Assembly: GCA_013360535.1 (NCBI GenBank)
Contig: JABWBL010000037.1
Span: forward strand, 1 to 13,685
Origin: Planctomycetaceae bacterium
GTDB lineage: Bacteria > Planctomycetota > UBA1135 > GCA-002686595
DNA length: 13,685 bases
Direction of reading: 5' to 3'
Part shown: positions 7,582 to 13,685 of the stretch, piece by piece
Layout of the letters: each line of letters opens with the position of its first letter
Numbering within the stretch: the first letter of the stretch is position 1
Position numbers and translations under genes: made by a program
The notes under the pieces: generated by a model
Database searches by the model: none
What the model was told of the DNA's origin: nothing
Seen by the model: the letters and a program-made list of their open reading frames with translations, nothing else

Positions 7582-7590
7582 GACGAGCTC

Positions 7591-8892
7591 TCAGAAGAAG
7601 ACCGTGAGCTGGACGAACAGCACTTCGCGGTCGTCCTCGTCGCGGCCGTAGCCGACCCAACCGAAGGCGCCGTCGCGCAGCTTCTTGGCGATCATCAGGT
7701 CGACCTCGTGCTCGCCGCCCGAGGGGATCGGCGTGTCCATGTACAGGTAGGCGAGGTCGATCGTCAGCGTCTCGGTCGGCTTGAACGTCAGCCCGAGCTG
7801 GTCGGTCGAGAGGTCCGAGCGCCACGCGCCGCCGTACTGGTGCAGCAGGCCGGCGCTGTTGAAGTCGCCGGGGTTGATGTGCAGGCGGCCCTCCGCGTCG
7901 GTGCGCGTCAGGCGCACGCGGTTGAGCACGTTGCCCGTGAGATCGCCGGTGTCGGCGAGCACGTTGACGCGGTAGCCGACGAACGTGTTGTCCGAGCCGG
8001 TCGGCACGTCGTCGTTGCGCTGCGCGATCTCGCCGTTCCACGAGAAGCGGTCGAGCTTGCCCATCGCGGCGAGACCGAACCACGAGTCCTTCGTGAAGTC
8101 AGGGTTGCCCTGCGCCGCGTTGAAGCGATCGCCGTCCGCCGTGCCGAACAGCACGTAGGGCTCGAGCGCCGCGATCAGGTCGTTGCCGAGGTCGATGCGC
8201 GCGTGCGCGCCGACGAAGCGCTGGCCGTCGGCGACGTCGTTGCCGAGGCCGTTGGTCGTGATCGTGCCGTTGTTGTCGATGCCGAAGACCTCGAGCTTGT
8301 GCGCTCCGAACTCGCGCGACAGCCACACGCCGGTGCCCGACGCGGGGAACTGCAGGAAGTCGCAGGAGCCGTAGATCAGGCCCGAGGCGAGCGCGAAGTA
8401 GCTGCGGCCGATGCGCAGCGTCTCGTCGAGCCCGAACAGGTCCTTGGCCTCGAGGTAGGCCTGCGCGATGCCGTCGAAGTCGTTCGTGTTGCCGTTGGGA
8501 TCGGCGTCGGAGTAGGCGTCGCCGCCCGGCCAGACCTCGGAGAAGTTGAACTGCGCGAAGGTCTTGATGTTCTCGTTGACCTGGAAGTCGAGGTTGATGC
8601 GCAGGCGGCTCGAGAGCTGGTCGCCGACGCCCGCGTTGGGGTTGGCCGAGGTCGGCGTGTAGTTGCCGCCGCTGGGCTTCCACGCGTTGCGCGTGCGGAA
8701 GCGGATGTCGCCGGAGATCTTCAGCTTGTCGGAGACGAGCACGAGATCCTCGCCGACGTTGCCGGCCTCGGGCGGCGGAGGAGCGAAGCTGAAGCACTGG
8801 GGCGTGCCGCTCTGGTAGCCGCACTGGGCGGCCGCGGGCACGGAGAGGGCGAGCGCGGCAAGCGCGATCGCGACACGACGCGGGTAGGTCAT
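7591..8892 (-). CDS. Alginate-export-type/porin-like outer-membrane beta-barrel protein
   Basis: A 433-residue predicted outer-membrane protein on the minus strand. Residues 1-23 (MTYPRRVAIALAALALSVPAAAQ) form a clean signal peptide. The mature protein begins with Cys24, and Cys33 follows in a short proline-rich segment that could form a disulfide loop; the site is not a lipobox. The barrel region starts near DKLKISGDIRFRTRNAW and contains SRLRINLDFQVNENIKTFAQF and the LFGLDETLRIGRSYFALASG pattern typical of alginate_exp-like barrels. It ends VLFVQLTVFF with a terminal phenylalanine. The ATG at 8892 is chosen because an in-frame upstream start at 8982 would bury the signal peptide behind 30 residues. 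The ligand is unknown; alginate-type naming reflects fold only. It is divergent from the radical SAM operon and convergent with the other barrel gene. Confidence 0.78.
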   Translation of the reverse strand: MTYPRRVAIALAALALSVPAAAQCGYQSGTPQCFSFAPPPPEAGNVGEDLVLVSDKLKISGDIRFRTRNAWKPSGGNYTPTSANPNAGVGDQLSSRLRINLDFQVNENIKTFAQFNFSEVWPGGDAYSDADPNGNTNDFDGIAQAYLEAKDLFGLDETLRIGRSYFALASGLIYGSCDFLQFPASGTGVWLSREFGAHKLEVFGIDNNGTITTNGLGNDVADGQRFVGAHARIDLGNDLIAALEPYVLFGTADGDRFNAAQGNPDFTKDSWFGLAAMGKLDRFSWNGEIAQRNDDVPTGSDNTFVGYRVNVLADTGDLTGNVLNRVRLTRTDAEGRLHINPGDFNSAGLLHQYGGAWRSDLSTDQLGLTFKPTETLTIDLAYLYMDTPIPSGGEHEVDLMIAKKLRDGAFGWVGYGRDEDDREVLFVQLTVFF

Positions 8893-9245
8893 GGGAACGG
8901 GGCCTTGGGTTGGTTGTGGGACCGGACCCAGCCCGCAGGCGGCGAAGAGAACCCGCGTGAGCCGCCGAATCGAACGCGTCACTCAGGACGGGAATTCGAT
9001 GGAAGAAGCGACCGCTCCTCCGGCGTGCCCACGGGAAATCCCATGGGTCCGCAGAGAGCGCCCTCACGTGGGGCTGAAATGGTCGCCTCTTCGCAACAAG
9101 CGGGGCGAGCATCCCCGACCGCCACGGATTGCGCAAGCCCCGGAAACCGTGGAGACCGTCTCGCGCGGTGGCCGGACGCGTCGCAGCGCTACGAACCTCG
9201 TCCCAGACCCGGCTGCGTCGCCAGCCCCTAGGCTCGAAGGCGCGG
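8893..9245. promoter_or_regulatory. Divergent intergenic region (353 bases) with several dyads
   Basis: This spacer should hold the promoters of the minus-strand barrel gene and the plus-strand radical SAM operon. I see no convincing -35/-10 pair on either strand. Dyads present are TGGGaCCGGaCCCA (8917-8930, 25-38 bases before the barrel ATG), CCCA-c-GGGA-AA-TCCC-a-TGGG (9028-9047), and CCACGG/CCGTGG (9122-9127 and 9147-9152), which encloses the palindrome TTGCGCAA (9129-9136). No coding signal stands out. A TTG at 9129 in frame with the downstream gene would add a basic, low-complexity extension and is not favoured. Confidence 0.4.
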
Positions 9246-10490
9246 ATGAGAGCCTCGGCCCCCTTTCACCTGCTCGCCAAGCCCTTTGGCGCGCGCTGCA
9301 ACCTCGAGTGCCGGTACTGCTTCTACCTGCCCAAGCGCGAGCTCCTTCCCGACGCCCCTGCGCGGATGAGCGACGCGACGCTCGAACATTTCACCCGCGC
9401 CTACATCGAGGCGCAGCCGGCGGGGACGAGCGAGGTCGAGTTCGCGTGGCAAGGCGGCGAGCCGACGCTCGCGGGCCTCGCCTTCTTCGAGCGCGCGCTC
9501 GAGCTGCAACGGCGCTTCGCACGCCCCGGCATGGTGATCCGCAACGCGCTGCAGACCAACGGCACGCTGCTCGACACGGACTGGGCGCAGTTCCTCGCGC
9601 GCCACGCCTTCCTCGTCGGCGTCAGCCTCGACGGGCCGCCGCGCCTGCACGACCCGCTGCGCGTCGACACGCACGGCCACGCGACGCACGAGCGCGTCCT
9701 GCGCGCGCTCGCGCTGCTCGCCGAGCACAAGGTCGAGCACAACGTCCTGACCGTCGTGCATGCACTCAACGCTCCGCATCCCGTGGAGGTCTACGACTTC
9801 CTCGTCGGCACGGGCGTGCGTTTCCTGCAGTTCATCCCGCTGGTCGAGCCCGCGCCGGAAGGTGGCCTGAGCGCACGCAGCGTGCCCGCGGCGCAGTACG
9901 GCAAGTTCCTCGTCGGCGTGCTCGAGCGCTGGCTCGCGCGTGGCCACGTCGGTGAAGTCTTCGTGCGCGACTTCGACTCGACACTCGCGGCGCTGATGGA
10001 CCTGCCTGGCCGCACGTGCGTGTCGTCGCAGGAATGTGGGCGTTGCCTCGCGATCGAACGCACGGGCGACGTGTACTCCTGCGACCACTTCGTCGATCCC
10101 GAGCACGCGCTCGGCCGCGTCGGTGAGCACGACCTCGCCGAGCTCGTCGACGGCACCTTCCAGTCCGGCTTCGGGCGCGCGAAGTCCGCGGATTTGCCGC
10201 GGCAATGCCGCGAATGCGAGCACCTGCGCCTGTGCTGGGGCGGCTGTCCGAAGGATCGCATCGCGCGAGATTCCTTCGGCGAACCCGGTCTCAACCAGCT
10301 CTGCACCGGCTACCGCATCTTCTTCGAGCGCGCGTTGCCCGTGCTGAAGGCGATGGAGCGCTGCCTGCGCGCCGGTCGGCCCGCGCGCGAGTGGCGCGCA
10401 CTGACCGAGAACGCCCCGCGCGCCGTCGATCGCAATTCCCCTTGCCCGTGCGGCAGTGGCGCGAAGTTCAAGCGCTGCTGCGGGGCCTGA
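9246..10490 (+). CDS. Anaerobic sulfatase-maturase-type radical SAM/SPASM enzyme with SEC-C tail
   Basis: A 414-residue cytosolic radical SAM protein. Cys18, Cys22 and Cys25 (CNLECRYC) bind the SAM-cleaving 4Fe-4S cluster. The SPASM part reproduces the cysteine spacing I recall for anSMEcpe: Cys258, Cys264, Cys279, Cys321, Cys324, Cys330, Cys334 and Cys353. Asp280 follows Cys279 and matches the proposed catalytic base. Such enzymes oxidise a Cys or Ser of sulfatases to formylglycine. At the end, CPCGSGAKFKRCC (residues 400-412) is a SEC-C zinc motif. The ATG at 9246 has AAGG five bases upstream and places the family's N-terminal start correctly. It leads a five-gene same-strand run, with the ThiH-like gene 31 bases on. 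No sulfatase is in the window, so its target is elsewhere or different; a related peptide-modifying role is possible. Confidence 0.85.
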   Translation: MRASAPFHLLAKPFGARCNLECRYCFYLPKRELLPDAPARMSDATLEHFTRAYIEAQPAGTSEVEFAWQGGEPTLAGLAFFERALELQRRFARPGMVIRNALQTNGTLLDTDWAQFLARHAFLVGVSLDGPPRLHDPLRVDTHGHATHERVLRALALLAEHKVEHNVLTVVHALNAPHPVEVYDFLVGTGVRFLQFIPLVEPAPEGGLSARSVPAAQYGKFLVGVLERWLARGHVGEVFVRDFDSTLAALMDLPGRTCVSSQECGRCLAIERTGDVYSCDHFVDPEHALGRVGEHDLAELVDGTFQSGFGRAKSADLPRQCRECEHLRLCWGGCPKDRIARDSFGEPGLNQLCTGYRIFFERALPVLKAMERCLRAGRPAREWRALTENAPRAVDRNSPCPCGSGAKFKRCCGA

Positions 10491-10521
10491 AGCCACTCTC
10501 CCTCGACTCGAGCTGCTCCCG

Positions 10522-11574
10522 ATGACGACCCTGACGGCCCAACCGCCCGCGCCCCTGCTCGAACACCTCGCGCGACGGGCGCATCCGTGCGAGACGGAGC
10601 TGTTTCTCGCGCAACCGTTGTCCAGCTTGCTCGCGCAGCACGCCGTCGAGCTCGCACGCGCGCGCCACGAGCACTTCGGCCGCCGCGTGCTGCTGTTCGC
10701 GCCGCTGTACGTCGCCAACGCGTGCATGAACGACTGCTCCTACTGCGGCTTCCGGCGCAGCCTGCGCGTGCGACGCCAGCGCCTCGGCCCCGGCGCCGTG
10801 CTGCGCGAGGCCAAGCTGCTCGCGGAGCGTGGGCACCGCTCGCTCGACCTCGTGGCCGGAGAGGTGCCGCGCGACGTCTTCATCGACTCGGTCGCGCGTG
10901 TCGTCGAGGCGATCCTGCGCCGTACGGCGATCGAGCGCATCCACCTGAACCTCGGCGTGCTCTCCGACGCCCAGTTCCGCCGTTTGCGCGACGCCGGTGC
11001 GGTCGGGTACCACCTCTATCAGGAAACCTACGACGCGGAGACCTACGCCAGAGTGCATGTCGCCGGCCCCAAGAGCGCGATGGAGCCGCGCCTCGAAGCG
11101 ATCGCACGCGCGCACGCGGCCGGTTTCGAGCGCATCGGGCTCGGGATCCTGCTCGGCCTCGCCCCGCTCGCGCCGGAGCTCGCGCGGCTGGTCGCGCACG
11201 CGGAATGGCTCGCCGAGCAGGCTCCGGACGTGCGTCTGGGCTTTTCCCTGCCGCGGATCCAGCGTGTGGACGACTCGTGCGGCTTCCAGACGCCCGCGCC
11301 CGTCGACGACGAGACGTTCCTGAGGGCGCTGCTCTTCCTGCGTCTCAAGTTCCCGCGTGCCGAACTGACGGTGACGACCCGCGAGCGCGCCGAGCTGCGC
11401 GACCGTTCGCTCGCCCTCGGCGTCACGAAGCTCAGCGCGGGTGTTTCGACCGCACCCGGCGGTTATGGACAGTCGGACGACGCGACGCCGCAGTTCTCGA
11501 TCCACGACGAACGTTCGTTCGCCGAGGTCGCGCAGGCCGTGCGCGCGAGCGGACTCGAGCCGGTCGCGAGCTAG
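10522..11574 (+). CDS. ThiH-like radical SAM enzyme (2-iminoacetate synthase family)
   Basis: A 350-residue cytosolic radical SAM protein of the ThiH/HydG branch. Cys68, Cys72 and Cys75 (CMNDCSYC, then GF) bind the 4Fe-4S cluster. The family pattern YQETYDAETYARVHVAGPKS, a GLGILLGL segment and the late SAG-x5-GGYG motif all fit ThiH, which cleaves tyrosine into dehydroglycine and p-cresol for thiazole synthesis. HydG's extra C-terminal cluster cysteines are absent. The protein stops at LEPVAS, without the WKDWD-like ending I associate with typical ThiH. The ATG at 10522 is preferred over a longer start at 10456 that overlaps the upstream gene. No thiG, thiS, thiF or thiC homologue is nearby, and no TPP riboswitch is visible. 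Its neighbours are sulfur carriers, so it may serve another pathway; thiamine synthesis with partners elsewhere remains possible. Confidence 0.82.
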   Translation: MTTLTAQPPAPLLEHLARRAHPCETELFLAQPLSSLLAQHAVELARARHEHFGRRVLLFAPLYVANACMNDCSYCGFRRSLRVRRQRLGPGAVLREAKLLAERGHRSLDLVAGEVPRDVFIDSVARVVEAILRRTAIERIHLNLGVLSDAQFRRLRDAGAVGYHLYQETYDAETYARVHVAGPKSAMEPRLEAIARAHAAGFERIGLGILLGLAPLAPELARLVAHAEWLAEQAPDVRLGFSLPRIQRVDDSCGFQTPAPVDDETFLRALLFLRLKFPRAELTVTTRERAELRDRSLALGVTKLSAGVSTAPGGYGQSDDATPQFSIHDERSFAEVAQAVRASGLEPVAS

Positions 11575-11597
11575 CCAACTTGGTAGGCTCGCGCGCC

Positions 11598-11840
11598 ATG
11601 AGCTCGCAGCCCGATCTCCCCCAAGCCGACTCCACGTGGGACGCCGGCGACATGGGCTGTGGCGAGCTCGTGATCGAGCTGCGCATGAAGATGCGCGAGC
11701 TCGCGCCGCGTGCGGTCCTGCATCTGGTCGCGCGCGATCCCGGAGCGGTCGAGGACATTCCCGCATGGTGCGGGATGACGGGCCACACGCTCGTCCGCGC
11801 CGCCCACCCCACGTACTTCATCCGCCGCAAGGAGAGCTGA
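11598..11840 (+). CDS. TusA-like sulfur carrier protein, noncanonical
   Basis: An 80-residue protein with the TusA (SirA/YeeD) fold pattern. Canonical TusA carries a persulfide on the cysteine of a CPxP motif and hands sulfur to DsrE-type or other partners. Here the corresponding cysteine is Cys21 in GDMGCGELV, so the following proline is replaced by glycine. A second cysteine, Cys58 in EDIPAWCGMTGHTLV, matches the conserved later cysteine of the family (DIPGFC in E. coli TusA). The body (ELRMKMRELAPRAVLHLVARDPGAVEDI) fits the alpha/beta sandwich. The gene lies 23 bases after the ThiH-like gene and one base before the DsrE-like gene, whose ribosome site sits inside its last codons, so the two are translationally linked. 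A close relative of this domain begins the fusion protein two genes on. The family call is good; persulfide carriage by a CG-type site is inferred. Confidence 0.78.
   Translation: MSSQPDLPQADSTWDAGDMGCGELVIELRMKMRELAPRAVLHLVARDPGAVEDIPAWCGMTGHTLVRAAHPTYFIRRKES
11829..11834 (+). promoter_or_regulatory. Strong Shine-Dalgarno for the DsrE-like gene
   Basis: AAGGAG lies seven bases before the ATG at 11842, inside the last codons of the TusA-like gene. It fixes the start and shows that the organism uses Shine-Dalgarno initiation here, unlike at several other genes in the window. This arrangement implies coupled translation of the two small proteins. Confidence 0.75.
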
Positions 11841-11841
11841 C

Positions 11842-12201
11842 ATGGGTCGTTTCTGCGTTTCGCTGACGTGCGCCAAGGACAACCGCGACAAGGCCACCGT
11901 GGCGTTCGTCGTCGCCAACGCCGCCGCCGGATCCGAGCAGGAGACGATGGTGTTCCTCTCGAACGAAGGGGTGCGCCTGGCGAGCCCCGGTTACGCCGAC
12001 GACATCAAGGAAGAGGGCTTTGCGCCGCTCGCGGAGCTGATGGCGAAGTTCGCGGCGGCGGGCGGGAAGATCTACGTGTGCTCGCCGTGCTTCAAGAAGC
12101 GCGGGCTCGACGAGACCAAGCTCATCGCGGGCGCGACGATCGTCGGCGGCGCGAAGCTGGTCGAGTTCCTCGCCGGCGGCTCGCCCTGCGTCTCGTTCTG
12201 A
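11842..12201 (+). CDS. DsrE-like sulfur-relay protein with CxxC
   Basis: A 119-residue small cytosolic protein with the DsrE/DsrF-like pattern: an N-terminal strand, a helix, the segment QETMVFLSNEGVRLASPGY, then LMAKFAAAGGKIYVCSPCFKKRGL and a closing IVGGAKLVEFL. Cys80 and Cys83 form a CxxC at the site where DsrE-family proteins carry their active cysteine. Cys5, Cys10 and Cys116 are additional. Relatives accept or pass persulfide sulfur from TusA, or act in thiol redox. Starting one base after the TusA-like stop with a strong AAGGAG, it is almost certainly a partner of that protein. The fusion gene follows after 10 bases. Proteins of this type are sometimes labelled peroxiredoxin-like in databases, so a plain redox role is an alternative. 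The CxxC could equally form a disulfide or bind a metal. Confidence 0.75.
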   Translation: MGRFCVSLTCAKDNRDKATVAFVVANAAAGSEQETMVFLSNEGVRLASPGYADDIKEEGFAPLAELMAKFAAAGGKIYVCSPCFKKRGLDETKLIAGATIVGGAKLVEFLAGGSPCVSF

Positions 12202-12203
12202 GG
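12200..12203 (+). promoter_or_regulatory. Shine-Dalgarno supporting a GTG start
   Basis: GAGG, overlapping the TGA stop of the DsrE-like gene (12199-12201), sits eight bases before the GTG at 12212. It supports GTG as the start of the fusion gene; no ATG start is available before the TusA-like domain. Confidence 0.55.
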
Positions 12204-12211
12204 CAACGTCC

Positions 12212-13685
12212 GTGGGCGGCCATCCCTTCGCGGCGAAGGCGAGCTTCGACGGCGGCGATCTCGACTGCGGCAACGGGCTCCTGCTCCTGATCCGCAAGCA
12301 CATCGACCCGCTCGAAGCGGGCGACTTGCTCGAGATCCGCTCGACGGAGATCTCCGTGCCCGAGGACCTGCCGGCCTGGTGTCGGCTGACGGGCAACGAG
12401 CTCGTCAGCCACCTGCAGCAAGGCCGGCAACACAGTTTCCTCGTGTCGAAGGGCAAGTTTGCGCCGGAGAAGGCGCGCGCGGCGGTGTCGCAGGATGCGA
12501 TGCCGCTGCGCCAGCCGGTCGTCGCGGTGAAAATTCCCGCGAGCCTGCCGAAGCCCGCGCCTGCGCCGGAGATCGCGCCGCTCTCGGTGATGGGCATCGG
12601 CAGCTGGCCGCGGCCCGTGTGGCTGCTCGACGCTCTGCATCGCCACCTCGAAGGACGGCTCGACGACGCGAGCTTCGAAGCGACGGCCGACGACGCAGTG
12701 CGCCTGTGCGTCGACGCGCAGCTCAAGGCCGGCGTCGACGTCCTCACCGATGGCGAGCAGCGCCGCGACAACTACTCGAGCTTCGTCGGCGGCATCCTCG
12801 ACAACTGCCAGCTGATTCCGATCACCGACCTGCTGCCCTACGTCGATGATCCGGCGGAGTTCGAGCGCGAGCTGCGCGCGCTCGACGTCCCGGCCGGGAA
12901 AGTGCGGCATCCGGCTGTGTTCGGTCCGCTCGGGCGTTCGCGCCCGATCGCGCTCGGCGAGGCGCGTTTCCTGCGCTCGCTGAGCGACAAGCCACGCAAG
13001 GTCGCGTTGCCGGGCCCGTACCTGCTGACGCGCACGATGTGGATGGAGTGCGTTTCCGATCGCGCCTATGCCGACCGCGAGGCGCTCGCGCGCGATGTCG
13101 TGCGCGTGTTGCGCGAGGAACTCGCCGACTTGCTCGCCGAGGGCGTCGCGCTGGTTCAGTTCGACGAACCGGTGCTCAGCGAAGTGGTGTTCGGGCACGC
13201 GCAGCAGAACCGCACGTTCATGTGCGGGGCGCTCGGCGAGAAGCTCGACACGCCGGCGGAGCTCGCGTTCGCGGAGAAGCTGCTCGCGGAGCTCACCGAG
13301 GGCTTCCCGCGCGAACGCCTCGCGCTGCACGTCTGCCGCGGCAACTGGTCGCCGGACGAGAGCGTCGCGCTGCACGGCGATTATCGGCCACTCCTGCCGC
13401 TGCTCCGGCGCGCTCCCGTCGGCACGTTGTTTCTCGAGATGTGCACGCCGCGCGCGGGGGATGGCGCGCTGCTGGCGGAGATCCCGCGCACGACACGCAT
13501 CGGCATCGGTGCGGTCAACCAGAAGCTGCGCGAGGTCGAGACGCCCGAGCAGATCCTCGCGCGGCTGGGCCCGCTGGTCGCGGCCCTCGGGCCCGAGCGC
13601 GTGCTGCTCAACCCCGACTGCGGCTTCGCGACCTTCGCCGACAACCCGCTCGCGTCCGCCCAGATCGCCCAGGCCAAGCTGGCCT
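12212..13685 (+). CDS. TusA-like domain fused to MetE-type (cobalamin-independent methionine synthase) core, 3' end cut
   Basis: An open frame from GTG at 12212 to the window edge gives 491 residues without a stop. Residues about 10-80 are a TusA-like domain, with Cys19 in GDLDCGNG and Cys57 in EDLPAWCRLTGNELV, closely echoing the separate TusA-like protein upstream. Residues 82-123 are a proline- and alanine-rich linker. From residue 124 (LSVMGIGSWPRP) comes a MetE-type catalytic barrel with TDGEQRRDNY (Asp180 to Glu182), PGPYLLTRT (267 onward), QFDEPVL (316 onward), and zinc ligands His373, Cys375 (HVCRGN), Glu409 (LFLEM) and Cys470 (NPDCGF). The MetE core activates a thiol on zinc for methyl transfer from a folate. 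The separate N-terminal MetE domain is not present; the TusA-like domain takes its place. Probably only a few tens of residues at most are missing. The substrate is unknown. Confidence 0.82.
   Translation, partial: MGGHPFAAKASFDGGDLDCGNGLLLLIRKHIDPLEAGDLLEIRSTEISVPEDLPAWCRLTGNELVSHLQQGRQHSFLVSKGKFAPEKARAAVSQDAMPLRQPVVAVKIPASLPKPAPAPEIAPLSVMGIGSWPRPVWLLDALHRHLEGRLDDASFEATADDAVRLCVDAQLKAGVDVLTDGEQRRDNYSSFVGGILDNCQLIPITDLLPYVDDPAEFERELRALDVPAGKVRHPAVFGPLGRSRPIALGEARFLRSLSDKPRKVALPGPYLLTRTMWMECVSDRAYADREALARDVVRVLREELADLLAEGVALVQFDEPVLSEVVFGHAQQNRTFMCGALGEKLDTPAELAFAEKLLAELTEGFPRERLALHVCRGNWSPDESVALHGDYRPLLPLLRRAPVGTLFLEMCTPRAGDGALLAEIPRTTRIGIGAVNQKLREVETPEQILARLGPLVAALGPERVLLNPDCGFATFADNPLASAQIAQAKLA

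Noticed and set aside
7564..9231. Long plus-strand open frame (555 codons) opposite the minus-strand barrel gene
   Set aside because: It mirrors the real gene. The translation is rich in Arg, Val, Glu and Ala without family motifs, while the minus strand has a signal peptide and barrel pattern. Such antisense frames are common at this GC content.
9129..9245. In-frame TTG extension of the radical SAM protein
   Set aside because: It adds 39 basic, low-complexity residues. The ATG at 9246 has a nearby AAGG and gives the usual N-terminus.
8893..10521. Search for a TPP, cobalamin or SAM riboswitch before the radical SAM and ThiH-like genes
   Set aside because: No conserved core motif of these riboswitches was found. 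The dyads present are too short to assign.
12122..13375. Long minus-strand frame opposite the TusA-MetE fusion
   Set aside because: Shadow of the fusion gene. The plus-strand frame has MetE zinc ligands and TusA motifs, the minus frame none.
1..13685. CRISPR array, tRNA/rRNA genes, insertion sequences, attachment sites
   Set aside because: No regularly spaced repeats, no RNA gene signatures, no transposase or integrase, and no terminal repeats were seen.

Overview
The window is very GC-rich (roughly 70 % by eye) and densely coding. Signal peptides, three predicted outer-membrane beta-barrels and a lipobox lipoprotein point to a Gram-negative-type envelope. The mix of an OprO/P-type porin, two alginate-export-type barrels, a vanadium-haloperoxidase-like protein and an anaerobic sulfatase maturase would suit a Planctomycetota-like environmental bacterium. 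That placement is inference, since no rRNA or marker gene is present. Some genes have good Shine-Dalgarno sequences (AAGGAG before the DsrE gene), while others have none visible.

Left part (1-2632): the 3' end of a sensor histidine kinase, then a SulP anion/bicarbonate transporter and a beta-carbonic anhydrase ten bases apart, which together look like an inorganic-carbon uptake and interconversion pair. Middle part (2864-8892): envelope genes. These are an OprO/P-like porin, a vanadium-haloperoxidase/PAP2-like lipoprotein, and two alginate-export-type outer-membrane proteins that converge on a pair of strong hairpins. The intergenic spaces carry several short dyads with a recurring GGGWCC core.

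Right part (9246 to the end): five co-directional genes with gaps of 31, 23, 1 and 10 bases. They encode an anaerobic sulfatase-maturase-type radical SAM/SPASM enzyme with a SEC-C tail, a ThiH-like radical SAM enzyme, a stand-alone TusA-like protein, a DsrE-like protein with a CxxC, and a GTG-initiated TusA-like/MetE-core fusion that runs off the window. All four zinc ligands of the MetE type are visible in the fusion. I regard this sulfur-relay plus ThiH plus MetE cluster as the most interesting content: two TusA-type carriers that lack the normal CPxP motif, a DsrE partner, a ThiH with no thiamine genes nearby, and a carrier domain covalently joined to a thiol-methyltransferase fold. Its reaction is unknown. 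A sulfur or one-carbon transfer pathway involving a carrier-bound persulfide is a hypothesis only.
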